From Paludibacteraceae bacterium (GTDB lineage Bacteria; Bacteroidota; Bacteroidia; Bacteroidales; Paludibacteraceae): a DNA stretch of 64,000 nucleotides. The notes beneath the pieces were generated by a model, which did not search any database, was not told the origin of the DNA, and saw only the letters and a program-made list of their open reading frames with translations. A program made the position numbers and the translations under genes. The DNA is taken from assembly GCA_017439235.1 (NCBI GenBank), contig JAFSJN010000005.1, positions 67,066 through 131,065 on the forward strand, in the 5' to 3' direction. Position 1 is the first letter of the stretch; each line of letters opens with the position of its first letter. Of this stretch, positions 44,101 through 53,503 are shown piece by piece.

Positions 44101-44840
44101 AAGGCACCGGTGAGGACGAGGTTCTCTATACTTACGATCGTAACTGCGCCCTCGGTACCGTTTACGGCTGTATCTATCGCTATGATATCGGTAAGGGCCT
44201 GCCTTGGACTACTGTTCCTTCGGATACTACCTTCAACGATATGAAGACTGGTAGCCACATGCAGAACGGTAGCGGCCAGATGGCTCCTGACGGACAAGGT
44301 GGCTTCTTTATGAGTCAGTATCGTTTTAACTCTTCTTACGCTGTTCCGGGTCTCATTCACGTCAATAAAGCCGGTGAGGTAGACTTCAATATCGGTAACA
44401 ATGGTGTCGATGCCATTCAACAGGGCGGTATGGCCGTGTCGGTAGATGGTAGTCTGTTGGCTTTAGGTACCGAACTGGGTATGGTGAAGATTTGGGGAGT
44501 AACCTACGACAACGCCGGCGTTCCAACCCTTACTCCTAAATACGAGATCAACTGGGGTAACGGTAAGAAGGGCGTGACGATGGCTTGCGACTTCGATGCT
44601 GCCGGCAACCTCTATATCATCTCCAACTCCAACGAGCGTCTGATGGTTTATTCGTTGCCCAACCTCAACAATACCTATACTACGCGCGTGGTAACTCACC
44701 ACGAAGGTACTGGCCTCCAGGAAGTGTTCAACCAGCCGCTGAATGGTAACGGTGTACAAAAACGCCTTATCAACGGCCAGCTGTTCATCATCCGCGATGG
44801 CAAAGCCTACAGCGCACAAGGACAAGTAATTAACCTTTAA
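41112..44840 (+). CDS. Secreted N-acetylmuramoyl-L-alanine amidase with propeller module
   Basis: A 1242-aa exported protein. After the signal peptide come propeller-like blades (25-120) and an Amidase_3 domain at about 172-402, with zinc ligands His182 (NPGHGGHD), Glu209 (GYWES) and His286 (SIHSNA) and the catalytic Glu366 (LSEGSFHD). A carboxypeptidase-regulatory-like domain follows at about 405-510. The second half ends in a propeller module with FYAARGVTVDK and PQSPYFGRIYAAE near 845, shared with the next protein, and a tail INGQLFIIRDGKAYSAQGQ. Amidase_3 enzymes cut the bond between MurNAc and the peptide, so it likely attacks peptidoglycan outside the cell. Confidence 0.85.
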   Translation: MKKTLLLVAMMVTIVAYSQTFITIENQKMLLTRDGVQTVLAPNGDDASYFWASVSPDEKHIVYTTAHLGTYVCDIDGGNVQCMGRMNAPKWMDNNHVAGMQEFYTGHDEIDHIRYISRDIRGRETRDLTAAEQADFIAKETARLADEKARQARRIAARNYAPQAGQDALPMAGIKIYINPGHGGHDANDRSIWTIPIPETWSNPLGYWESNSNLVKGLALRDMLEAAGATIIMSRVTNKSGIRDIEYYPGATPEQLEELRNGDDRDLSAIAEEANANNVDHFISIHSNALNSQTNYLLMLWHGTNDQPTVPLSDQMAASSGNIQITNPLTVWTSPRPLLRGDLTFYGDDMGLGVLRPLTVPGFLSEGSFHDYPPETHRLCNNDYCKLEALRMSQHFYSWFKRQAPQTATISGWCKSANEKVDVLNQPKFTYVKGSDDQWLPLNGVKVELFKGDTKVAEETTDSWYNGVFAFFDLEPGTYTVKATLENYKTVEQTVTVTATEIAGLKLFMKNVHMSPENFPEPEISVMPLETYTFTPAAEAMACPAGLTRMYYRNGRIFTMEDGKIYNYSTAMDDRQAVVMPDGVTFSDFAFSSDDYIFAKVKDQQLLYMWDDDMLNPTPVEAPTATGNSLAVSGPHWNANIRYTSADNDAAGLQITLTPNGVTTSKTGVAYFRYAKQVYCAGAFALNTEANHSAAFHLQHMAGGIIKDASATYPAEGLGTTPFTYAGVAAWVEGYEIHVIVAATNEGLMHFKTTADPVPNIYAGECRFDNETFSFRLNTDATSVILSIEKDGETTDSHDCGALKKGYHEIANPFGAQAFDAFSVTASAQPISYIVKVSDDSQPFQFYAARGVTVDKTPQSPYFGRIYAAEAVGGLCSEDWGETNPEFRTVTQGIYALGNDFTDVTNQGDLAWNGNVAYGENASADNYQFALSRPAVAPDGDVFVCSSTFTGTGIYIMDAAHPDQDFTPVFLGKLKDKGQVKVGIKVIHNPIMHCYIEGTGEDEVLYTYDRNCALGTVYGCIYRYDIGKGLPWTTVPSDTTFNDMKTGSHMQNGSGQMAPDGQGGFFMSQYRFNSSYAVPGLIHVNKAGEVDFNIGNNGVDAIQQGGMAVSVDGSLLALGTELGMVKIWGVTYDNAGVPTLTPKYEINWGNGKKGVTMACDFDAAGNLYIISNSNERLMVYSLPNLNNTYTTRVVTHHEGTGLQEVFNQPLNGNGVQKRLINGQLFIIRDGKAYSAQGQVINL

Positions 44841-44852
44841 TATATCACAGCC

Positions 44853-47800
44853 ATGAAAAAAGTTCTTTTAGCCATGTGTGGTCTGCTGCTATCCCTCGTG
44901 ATGACGGCGGCCGAACTGAACATCTATGCTACGGGACTTAAAGCTTCCGTAGACAACAATGTGGCGCAAATCTCGTATGTGCTCAATGCTCCGGCATCGG
45001 CACTCGAGTTGCAACTGCTTAACAACGACGGCTCGGTGATGACGGCGCTGCCGCTGACCGATGCTTCGTACCTCACTAAAGGTGAGCACCAGATTCTGGT
45101 GCCCATGACGGGCATTACTCCCGGTACCTGGGCTTGGGCTATTAAAGCCTCGGCTGCAGCTACTACCGAGTTGGCCCTCGTCACCGGTTCCCAGGAACAG
45201 TTTATCTTCTATTCCCCACGTGGCGTAGAGGTGGATAACAACCCGCAGAGTCCTTTCTTTGGCAACATCTATGTGGCCAACTCATACAAGGGCGCAGACG
45301 ATGGTATGACACCTACCTCCAAGACCCAACCTGAAGGTATCTTCTTCTACAATGCTGCCTTGAACCTCAAGAACACCAACAACCAGAGTTACAAAGGTGG
45401 TGTTAGCTGGAATGCTGCCGGTTGGGGACCCTACAATATGACTATCGATGCCGAAGGTAAGGTCTTCATCTGCGACAATAAGGATGCTTCTACCGGTGTA
45501 TGGATGATGGATCCCGCTAATCCCGAGAATGCCTTCGCCGAAGTACTGGATGTTACTAAACGCGGCACTAACTTCACCTGCATCAACTCGATGGCGGTGA
45601 TGGGTGCCGGCGCCCTGCGTGTGCTCTATGCTATCGACGGTCCTAAGGCCGTTGTAGCTTTCCCCATCGGTACGGCTGCTACTCCCTGTGCGGCTACTCC
45701 CGATACCATTATCGACAACTTGGCAGGCCTCAACATCCTCAATGGACGTAACCACCTGGTAAACGATGGTAAGGGTGGCTGGTGGATTAACCAATGGCGC
45801 GGCCAAAAGGATGCATATCCCTATCTTATCCACATCAATAACTTGGGTGTGAAAGACTATGAGATGTCTGCTAACTCCAATGCCGACATCGCTCCCGCTA
45901 CCCACCAGCGTGGTGGATTTGCTATCAATGCTGAAGGCAATAAGATTATCCTGTCGGGTAATAAGACCCTCAACCTCTTTGACGTTACCTATGACGCTCA
46001 GACGGGTGCTCCAACGCTTACTCCCAGTACTGTAACCTTCCCCACCATCGGTAACAATATCGATGGCGTAGCTTTCGACCTGGTAGGTAATGTCTACTGC
46101 ACATGCGCTTCTACCGAGCTCCTCTACGCCTTTGCAATGCCTAAGGCCGATAATAGCTTCGTAACTCCCGCTCCCGCAACGTCTACTATTACTGTTACCG
46201 ATGAGACACCCGTCTTCTTCGATGAACTCATCTCCTTTACTGAGGCTGTGGATAAGGGTGCATGGAGCAATGGCGCTATCCTGCCCAATGCAGAGGCTCC
46301 CTTCCAAATCAAACTGACGGACAGCAAGACGAAAATCGCTATCGATGCCAATACTTCTAAATTTAATACCGGCAAGGGTATCGCACAATACGACTTCCGC
46401 ATGAAGACCGGCGGTAAGTCCTCTGCTTCGGAGAACTTCATTACCGTTACCTTCCCCGCTGACGGCTTCTTCACCATGTGTGTTCGCACGGGTAGCAATG
46501 CCGACGCTACACGTACCGTCAACCTCATCCAAGGTGATACCCTCTATAGCCAGGCTCCCAACGAGGCTGACCTCGTGTACGTCAATATCGAGGGCAATAA
46601 GACCGCTGTCTATCCGATGGCTATCGTAGCGGTTAAGAAAGGCACCGCCCGTCTGGATTATCCGGTCAACGGCGTTAACTTCTATGCACTGGGCTTCTCT
46701 ACCAACGAACCCAAACCCGCTGCCCTTACTCCTTGGGTAAGCGTCGAGAGCGTATCGCTGGATAAACACGAGATAGCCAACCTCGAAGTGGGTGACACCA
46801 AAGCTCTCGTAGCTACTGTTCTGCCCGCTAATGCCGATAAGAAGACCTGCCAATGGTCCGTAACCGATGAGACGATTGCTTCCGTAGCTAACGGTGTCGT
46901 TACTGCTGTCGCTCCCGGTGAGACCATGGTATATGTTACTACCGACGATGGCAATCTGCAAGATAGCTGCCTCGTTCAGGTTATCGCTAAGAAGTATTGG
47001 TATCCTAATATATACGCGTACGCGCTCGCGATGCGTCCCGCCGATAATATCGAGCCGAACCATTATTTGGTAGAGTATACCCTCAACGCTCCGGCTACTG
47101 AGGTGAACCTCTTGCTCCAAAATACGGCTGTAAATTGCATCTGCTACGATACCATAGCCCTCACAGGTCTGGCCTTGGGCAAGAATGCCGAAGATGTCCG
47201 CATCGACCTCGAGGCAGGTGTATACGAATGGTCTATCGAGGCTAAGGCTGAACTGGCCAGCGATGAAGAGGCTGTACAGGCTAATGTATACGACCTCACC
47301 TCCTTCGTTACTCCGCGTGGTGTAGCGGTCAACAGCAATCCGCTTAGCCCTTACTTTGGTAATATCTACGTTACCGAGTCGGCTAACGGCGTTGCCGAAG
47401 GCAGCGGCTTCAAAGCCTATAATGCTCTGTTGGAGACGACCGACGTAATCTATCCGGGTGCTTGGTCCGCCGGTCTGGCTTCGCCGATGCGTATTACTAT
47501 CGGCCAGGACGACGATATGCTCTATATCTCCGACTGGAGCGATAATACGCCGAACATCCATATCGTCGACCCCGCCAACCTGTCTAACGAGACCTTGGTC
47601 TTTGCCGGTGATACCGTCTTAAAGAGTGGTATGACCCTCAATGCTGCCGGCGATACTATCAATGGTTCGATGTCGTCGTGCTATGTGATTGGTAAGGGTG
47701 CTAATCGCCAACTCTTCACCTTCGATGAGGATATGTCTACCGGTATCTACCCCATGGGTATGTTCCGTTACGATATCGGCGAATTGGCTACTCCGTGGAC

Positions 47801-48419
47801 CGCTCGTCCCTCGGCTGTCGTTTACGATAATGCCGACCACTTCGAGCAGAACGGTAACTCGGTAATCATCCCCGACGCCTTTGGCGGATGGTGGATTAGC
47901 CAAGACCGTGCTACCGACTCGCAGGCTATCCCCGCTCTCATCCATATCAATGCGGAGGGTACCGTTGACTTCAACTCCGCCGGTATGCTCGGTGGCCGTA
48001 CACGTGGTGCTATGGCCTTCAATGCTGACCAGAGTGTCATGGTTTCTGCTTCCGATAACAGCCTGCGCGTATGGGATGTTACCTTCGATGAAAACCATGC
48101 TCCGTCGGTAGAATTCAACTATTCTATCCCCACTACCTTTGGTGCACAGACCTCTTCTACCTGCTATGCTATCGGCATCGACTACGCCGGCAATATCTAC
48201 GCTACCGGTAACGGCAAACCGCTTACCGTATGGGCTGCCGTTAAGGACGAGAATAAAGCCGTAACGCCGGGTGTAGGTACTATCGAGGTAGTAGCTACCG
48301 GTCTGCAGGAGATACCGACCTTAGATAATAACGCGGGCGCGCGTAAGGTGGTTATTGATGGTCAGGTATATATTATCCGCAACGGAAAAATGTATAACAT
48401 GATAGGTGCAACGTTATGA
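44853..48419 (+). CDS. Surface protein with two Ig-like/propeller units and a Big2 domain
   Basis: A 1188-aa exported protein with a signal peptide (1-20). Two copies of one arrangement are visible: an Ig-like domain (ISYVLNAPASALELQLLN near 32; YTLNAPATEVNLLLQNT near 745) followed by a propeller opening with FYSPRGVEVDNNPQSPFFGN (near 115) and FVTPRGVAVNSNPLSPYFGN (near 815). Between them lie a possible carbohydrate-binding segment (about 450-620) and a Big2 domain (about 628-715). The tail is IDGQVYIIRNGKMYNMIG. It has no catalytic motif and probably binds the glycan handled by the locus. Its stop overlaps SusC by 4 nt. Confidence 0.8.
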   Translation: MKKVLLAMCGLLLSLVMTAAELNIYATGLKASVDNNVAQISYVLNAPASALELQLLNNDGSVMTALPLTDASYLTKGEHQILVPMTGITPGTWAWAIKASAAATTELALVTGSQEQFIFYSPRGVEVDNNPQSPFFGNIYVANSYKGADDGMTPTSKTQPEGIFFYNAALNLKNTNNQSYKGGVSWNAAGWGPYNMTIDAEGKVFICDNKDASTGVWMMDPANPENAFAEVLDVTKRGTNFTCINSMAVMGAGALRVLYAIDGPKAVVAFPIGTAATPCAATPDTIIDNLAGLNILNGRNHLVNDGKGGWWINQWRGQKDAYPYLIHINNLGVKDYEMSANSNADIAPATHQRGGFAINAEGNKIILSGNKTLNLFDVTYDAQTGAPTLTPSTVTFPTIGNNIDGVAFDLVGNVYCTCASTELLYAFAMPKADNSFVTPAPATSTITVTDETPVFFDELISFTEAVDKGAWSNGAILPNAEAPFQIKLTDSKTKIAIDANTSKFNTGKGIAQYDFRMKTGGKSSASENFITVTFPADGFFTMCVRTGSNADATRTVNLIQGDTLYSQAPNEADLVYVNIEGNKTAVYPMAIVAVKKGTARLDYPVNGVNFYALGFSTNEPKPAALTPWVSVESVSLDKHEIANLEVGDTKALVATVLPANADKKTCQWSVTDETIASVANGVVTAVAPGETMVYVTTDDGNLQDSCLVQVIAKKYWYPNIYAYALAMRPADNIEPNHYLVEYTLNAPATEVNLLLQNTAVNCICYDTIALTGLALGKNAEDVRIDLEAGVYEWSIEAKAELASDEEAVQANVYDLTSFVTPRGVAVNSNPLSPYFGNIYVTESANGVAEGSGFKAYNALLETTDVIYPGAWSAGLASPMRITIGQDDDMLYISDWSDNTPNIHIVDPANLSNETLVFAGDTVLKSGMTLNAAGDTINGSMSSCYVIGKGANRQLFTFDEDMSTGIYPMGMFRYDIGELATPWTARPSAVVYDNADHFEQNGNSVIIPDAFGGWWISQDRATDSQAIPALIHINAEGTVDFNSAGMLGGRTRGAMAFNADQSVMVSASDNSLRVWDVTFDENHAPSVEFNYSIPTTFGAQTSSTCYAIGIDYAGNIYATGNGKPLTVWAAVKDENKAVTPGVGTIEVVATGLQEIPTLDNNAGARKVVIDGQVYIIRNGKMYNMIGATL

Positions 48420-51400
48420 AACGAATCCTAAGTCTAATCCTCATACTGGGAGCAGCGCTCTCAGTATGGGCCGAGACTATCACAGGTGTCGTTCGTGATG
48501 CTCAGGGCGAGCCGCTGATTGGTGTCAGCGTGCTCGTGCCCGGCACCACCACTGGAACGATAACCGATGTTGATGGTCAGTATGTCATCCAATCCACCGA
48601 GGCTGTGCCGGTGCTCCAATTCTCGTACATGGGCTATAAGACCCTCAACGAGAAAATCAACAACCGCGCTAAAGTGGATGTAGTCCTCAGTGAGGACACT
48701 AAAGTCCTGGACGATGTCGTCGTAGTAGGTTATGGTACCCAACGTAAGGCTAACCTGACGGGTGCCGTGGCTTCTGTCAATGTACAGGAGAGCTTCGAAG
48801 GCCGTCCTATCGTTACTGTCGGTGACGGTTTGCAAGGTTCTACTCCCGGTTTGACCATCACCAATACCAGCGGACGTCTGGGCGATACGCCTAAGTTCCG
48901 TATCCGTGGTGCCGTAGGTACCCTGCTCAACGAAGGCAACAACGCCAGCCAACCGCTCATCCTCGTCGATGGTGTCGAGATAAGTGACATATCGATGGTC
49001 AATGCCGACGATATAGAAGATATATCGGTATTGAAAGATGCTGCTTCGTCGAGTATTTATGGTACCCGTGCCGCCTTTGGTGTCATCTTGATTACCACTA
49101 AGTCCGGCAAGGGTATGGATAAGAAATTCACCGTTTCTTATTCTAACAACTTCTCCTGGGCAACGCCTACCTACCTGCCTACGATGGCTAAGTCATATGT
49201 AGGTGCCGAGATGGCTCTGGATGCTCGTAACCGCCGTAGTCCCGGTACTGCCGTCTTCACCAACGCGTGCGGACTGGTATGGGATGCCGAGGATATAGAG
49301 AATATGAAGGAATGGGACCGTATGTACAGCGGCGCTCCTCTGGGTGACGAGATGGTACTCGGTCGTGACTTTATCATCAAGGACGGCGTGCCCCACTTCT
49401 ATCGCTGGTGGAATGCTGCCGATAAGTATACTAAGAAATGGTCCTTCTCCCATCAGCATAACCTCAGCGTAGGCGGTACGATAGGCAATACGCAGTACTA
49501 CCTCGGTCTGGGTTATATGGGGCAAGGCGGTGTAGTAAAGGAGAATCCCGATGACTACAAACGTTATTCGGTGAACTTCGGTACCGAGACCGACATCAAT
49601 AAGTGGGTTAAGGTCCGCTCCAAACTGCTCTACACCCGTACCGACCTGGAGACACCCTTCAACTTCAATACTTCATCCTACGACGCCCTCTATTACCTCT
49701 ATCGTTGGCCGACAATCATGCCGTATGGTACCTACCAGGGTAAACCTTTTCGTAACTCCATTACCGAGACAAAGGCGGCTAATATGGATAGCGATATTAA
49801 GGACTATGTACGTGTCAGCCTCGGTGCTACCTTTACATTGGGTATACCCGACCTGACCCTCGATGTCGACTATAGCTTCAACCTCGACAACGAGCGTATC
49901 ACCCAACGCGGTGGTACCGTAGGCGGCTGGGACTTCTGGTCCGGCTCGTTCAACCTCGTTGATAACTGGGCAGCCTCATCGCGCAATAAGGTGGATAAAT
50001 ATTACTACGATCGCCAGTATCATGCCGGTAACGCCGTCTTGCGCTACAAACATACCTGGAACGAGGCGCACAACTTCTCCGCTTTCTTGGGTTACAATAT
50101 CGAGTACAAGAATATCGAGTACGCCAATGCCGAGAAACGTGACCTGCTGGATATGAACAAAGCCGAGATATCGTTGGCTACTGGCGACAACTTCATCTAT
50201 GGCAGCCATTCTTCATGGGCTATCATGGGTGTCTTTGCCCGTATTAACTATAACTATAAGAACCGCTACCTCATCGAGTTGAACGGACGTGCCGACGGCT
50301 CGTCGCGCTTCCCCGCTAAGCAACGCTGGGGCTTCTTCCCCTCCGGATCACTCGGATGGGTAGCCAGCGAAGAGAACTTCTGGTCAGTACTCAAACCCTG
50401 GTGGTCGTTCGCTAAGATTCGTGGTAGCTATGGTTCGGTAGGTAACCAAGATATCGGTAACAACCGCTTCCGCGCTATCATGGCTTCGTCAACCAGTGGC
50501 TGGCTCAACGGTGGTATCAACAATATTACCTTCTCTATGCCTACCGCTATTGCTGACGGCTTTACCTGGGAGACGATTAGGACCATCGACGTCGGTGGCG
50601 ACTTCCGCTTCTTCAACGATGACCTCGGTATTACCTTCGACTGGTACCGCCGTTACAACGACAACATGGTCGTTACCGGTGAGGAACTGCCTTCTACCTT
50701 TGGCGCTTCGGCTCCTTATCAGAACGCTGCTCAGCTCCGCACCGATGGTTGGGAACTGTCTGTCGACTACCATCATCGCTTCTCCAACGGTCTTAAGATT
50801 ACCGCTTCGGCTGGCGTAGCCGATGCCCGCACCTTTATCACCAAGCACCCGCGTTCTAAGAACTCCGTCATCGACGGCAGCTATTACGAGGGTATGGAAT
50901 ATGGTGAGATATGGGGCTTCGTGACCGACCGCCTCTTCCAGGAGGATGACTTCAACGCCGATGGTACACTCAAAGACGGTATTGCTTCGCAAGCTTACTT
51001 CGAGGGTACCAACGGTTATGGTTATAAGTACGGCCCGGGTGATGTTAAGTATAAAGACCTTGACGGTGACGGTAAGATTACCTGGGGTAATAAGACCGCC
51101 AACGACCATGGCGACTGGAAACGCATCGGTAATACTACTCCGCGCTATGAGTATAACTTCCGCGTAGGACTGGAGTGGTACGGTGTCGACTTCTCTATCT
51201 TCTTCCAGGGCGTTGGTAAACGTGACTACTGGGCTACCGGTACCATGATGATTCCCGGATGGAACTTCTCCGAGGGTACTTATTATGCTCACCAGACTGA
51301 CTATTGGACTCCTACCAATACCGGCGCATACTATCCGCGCCTGACCGAGATGAACCAACCCGGCCAATATAGTGCCGCTTCGTTCAACTTCCTCTGCCAG

Positions 51401-51667
51401 ACACGCTACCTGTTGGATATGAGCTATCTGCGTCTTAAAAACATTACTGTGGGCTACTCGCTGCCTAAGAAAGTGTTGGATAAGATGCACTTCTCTAAGT
51501 TCCGTGTATACTTCTCGGCTGAGAACGTAGCTGAGTTCGACCACCTGGGCAATCGTCCTATCGACCCGGAGACACAGACCTCCGCGGGTGACGGCGGCGC
51601 CATGGGTTGGGGACGTATATATCCCTTCACGCGTAAGATGTCTTGCGGTTTGCAGATCTCTTTATAA
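48416..51667 (+). CDS. SusC/RagA TonB-dependent outer-membrane transporter
   Basis: A 1083-aa transporter. The signal peptide is followed by a carboxypeptidase-D-regulatory-like domain (GVVRDAQGEPLIGVSVLVPG near 24), the TonB-box region around DDVVVVGYGTQ near 102, the plug domain (PLILVDGVEISDIS near 180, DISVLKDAASSSIYG near 200), and a 22-strand barrel to the C-terminus. It imports oligomers captured by SusD, powered by TonB and ExbB/ExbD. The ATGA overlap with the upstream gene suggests coupled expression. Confidence 0.95.
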   Translation: MKRILSLILILGAALSVWAETITGVVRDAQGEPLIGVSVLVPGTTTGTITDVDGQYVIQSTEAVPVLQFSYMGYKTLNEKINNRAKVDVVLSEDTKVLDDVVVVGYGTQRKANLTGAVASVNVQESFEGRPIVTVGDGLQGSTPGLTITNTSGRLGDTPKFRIRGAVGTLLNEGNNASQPLILVDGVEISDISMVNADDIEDISVLKDAASSSIYGTRAAFGVILITTKSGKGMDKKFTVSYSNNFSWATPTYLPTMAKSYVGAEMALDARNRRSPGTAVFTNACGLVWDAEDIENMKEWDRMYSGAPLGDEMVLGRDFIIKDGVPHFYRWWNAADKYTKKWSFSHQHNLSVGGTIGNTQYYLGLGYMGQGGVVKENPDDYKRYSVNFGTETDINKWVKVRSKLLYTRTDLETPFNFNTSSYDALYYLYRWPTIMPYGTYQGKPFRNSITETKAANMDSDIKDYVRVSLGATFTLGIPDLTLDVDYSFNLDNERITQRGGTVGGWDFWSGSFNLVDNWAASSRNKVDKYYYDRQYHAGNAVLRYKHTWNEAHNFSAFLGYNIEYKNIEYANAEKRDLLDMNKAEISLATGDNFIYGSHSSWAIMGVFARINYNYKNRYLIELNGRADGSSRFPAKQRWGFFPSGSLGWVASEENFWSVLKPWWSFAKIRGSYGSVGNQDIGNNRFRAIMASSTSGWLNGGINNITFSMPTAIADGFTWETIRTIDVGGDFRFFNDDLGITFDWYRRYNDNMVVTGEELPSTFGASAPYQNAAQLRTDGWELSVDYHHRFSNGLKITASAGVADARTFITKHPRSKNSVIDGSYYEGMEYGEIWGFVTDRLFQEDDFNADGTLKDGIASQAYFEGTNGYGYKYGPGDVKYKDLDGDGKITWGNKTANDHGDWKRIGNTTPRYEYNFRVGLEWYGVDFSIFFQGVGKRDYWATGTMMIPGWNFSEGTYYAHQTDYWTPTNTGAYYPRLTEMNQPGQYSAASFNFLCQTRYLLDMSYLRLKNITVGYSLPKKVLDKMHFSKFRVYFSAENVAEFDHLGNRPIDPETQTSAGDGGAMGWGRIYPFTRKMSCGLQISL

Positions 51668-51707
51668 GAGTAAAGAAAATGATGTATTACTTAAAACATG
51701 TTGAATT

Positions 51708-53501
51708 ATGAAAACTTCGTATAAAATCTTTGCTCTTTGTGTTCTCTTTGCTTCGATGATGACTTCGTGCAAGGACTTCCTCAATCAGCCCGTCTATGAC
51801 GACTTCACCGACGAGGAGTTCTGGAATACCGAAGAGCAGGCTCGTGCTTTCTTCTATGGTTTCTATCCGTCTGTCTTTGCAGGATACGGTTCCGGCTTCA
51901 GCCATGGTCCGTTCCTCATGGGTCAGACGCTCAACGACGATGTCGTTTCCGATAAACAGCAGCAGGACCTCACTCCGCTGGTAGTGCCTGTAGCTGACGG
52001 CTCATGGTCGTTCTCCAGCATACGTCGTGCTAACTATGCCTTAGCCTCCGTTAAGCGTATCAACGCCTCGGATGCCGCTATCGCTCACTGGCAGGGCGTA
52101 GCACGCTTCTTCCGTGCATGCTTCTATTCTAACCTCGTCTTCCTCTATGGCGATGTGCCTTGGTACGACCGCGTCCCCGGTACTTCCGAGAAAGACTACC
52201 TCTATAAGGACCGCGAACCGCGTACCTACGTCGACTCGCTCCTGCTCGAGGATTGGCAGTATGCTATGGATAATATCCGCGCTACCGACGGCGCTCTCCA
52301 GGTTAACCGATTCGTAGCTGCCGGTATGTGCTCGCGCTTCCTCCTTCGTGAGGGTACCTTCCTTAAGTATCATGGTGAGACGCAGGCCGAGAAAGCTATG
52401 GCCGAGCGTTGCCTTAAGATGGCTAAGGACGCTGCACTGCTCGTCATGAACTCCGGACGTTATACTATATGGCCGGTCTATACCGAACTCTTCACCAGCG
52501 AAGACCTCGGCGCTAATACCGAGTGCCTCATCTCGCGTCACTACGAAGACGGTGTCCTCTCGCATTCTACCCTGACCTATAGCTTTACCGAGGCTCAGGC
52601 CGGCGTATGTAAGTCGATAGCTGAAGCTTTCGTATGCAGTGACGGTCTGCCCGTATATGTCAAGGACGAGTTCTGGGTAGCGCACAACGCCGGTGAGTTC
52701 TTCGCTAACCGCGACCCGCGTCTGAGCTTCACCATCCGCCATAACGACAATAAGTACTATTTCAAAGGCTTGGACAACCAACCCTATAACTATGCTTTGT
52801 CGGGCTATAGCTGGCGTAAGTTCATGGACGATAACCGCTCTGCCAAACCGGAACCCACATGGACCGGCTCTAAGAACGTTACCGATGCTCCTTGTCTGCG
52901 TTATGCCGAGGTATTGCTTAACTATGCGGAGGCAGCCTATGAACTGCACCTCATCAATCCCAATACCTATGCTTTCACCGACGAGGACCTGAATAAGTCC
53001 ATCAACCTTATCCGTGCACGTGCTGACGTCAACCTGCCGGCACTGCAACTGGCGGGTGATAAGATGTCGGTTAACGGTCGCGCCTTTGATGATCCCGTAC
53101 GTCTCCAGATTGAGAACAACGCCAACGGACCTATTACCGACGCTATCTTGTGGGAGATTCGTCGTGAACGCCGTGTAGAGCTCTGCCTCGAAGGATTCCG
53201 TCTCAACGACCTCAAACGCTGGGGCAAACTCGACTATGTATGGAACGGATGCAACCCCGACATACGCTATGGTGCTTATATCGTTCTCGACGACTATAAG
53301 GATGCTGCCGGTAAGAGTACTCTCGACCCGGAAGTGGTTCTCGAAGATCCCAGCGCTACCGAGGGTTATGTGCTGCGCAATACCTTAGGCGGACGTAACC
53401 GTCCTACCGCGCGCAACTATGTCAACCCTGTTCCGTCGGGACAGATAACGCTCTACGAATCGAAGGGCTATAAACTCACTCAAACCAAAGAATGGCAATA
53501 A
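51708..53501 (+). CDS. SusD/RagB family surface lipoprotein
   Basis: A 597-aa lipoprotein with lipobox MTSC (Cys21), the SusD N-terminal DDFTDEEFWNTEEQARAFFYG, TPR-like helices (AAEAAYELH-type, LLNYAEAAYELHLIN near 402) and the C-terminal WEIRRERRVELCLEGFRLNDLKRW block. It caps the SusC barrel and delivers oligomers to it. It lies 40 nt downstream of SusC. Confidence 0.95.
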   Translation: MKTSYKIFALCVLFASMMTSCKDFLNQPVYDDFTDEEFWNTEEQARAFFYGFYPSVFAGYGSGFSHGPFLMGQTLNDDVVSDKQQQDLTPLVVPVADGSWSFSSIRRANYALASVKRINASDAAIAHWQGVARFFRACFYSNLVFLYGDVPWYDRVPGTSEKDYLYKDREPRTYVDSLLLEDWQYAMDNIRATDGALQVNRFVAAGMCSRFLLREGTFLKYHGETQAEKAMAERCLKMAKDAALLVMNSGRYTIWPVYTELFTSEDLGANTECLISRHYEDGVLSHSTLTYSFTEAQAGVCKSIAEAFVCSDGLPVYVKDEFWVAHNAGEFFANRDPRLSFTIRHNDNKYYFKGLDNQPYNYALSGYSWRKFMDDNRSAKPEPTWTGSKNVTDAPCLRYAEVLLNYAEAAYELHLINPNTYAFTDEDLNKSINLIRARADVNLPALQLAGDKMSVNGRAFDDPVRLQIENNANGPITDAILWEIRRERRVELCLEGFRLNDLKRWGKLDYVWNGCNPDIRYGAYIVLDDYKDAAGKSTLDPEVVLEDPSATEGYVLRNTLGGRNRPTARNYVNPVPSGQITLYESKGYKLTQTKEWQ

Positions 53502-53503
53502 TT

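Noticed and set aside
45282..47561. A 759-codon open frame on the minus strand opposite the double-propeller protein
   Set aside because: It is a mirror of a strongly codon-biased plus-strand gene. It has no recognisable domain, and the plus-strand gene has a signal peptide, repeats and operon context.
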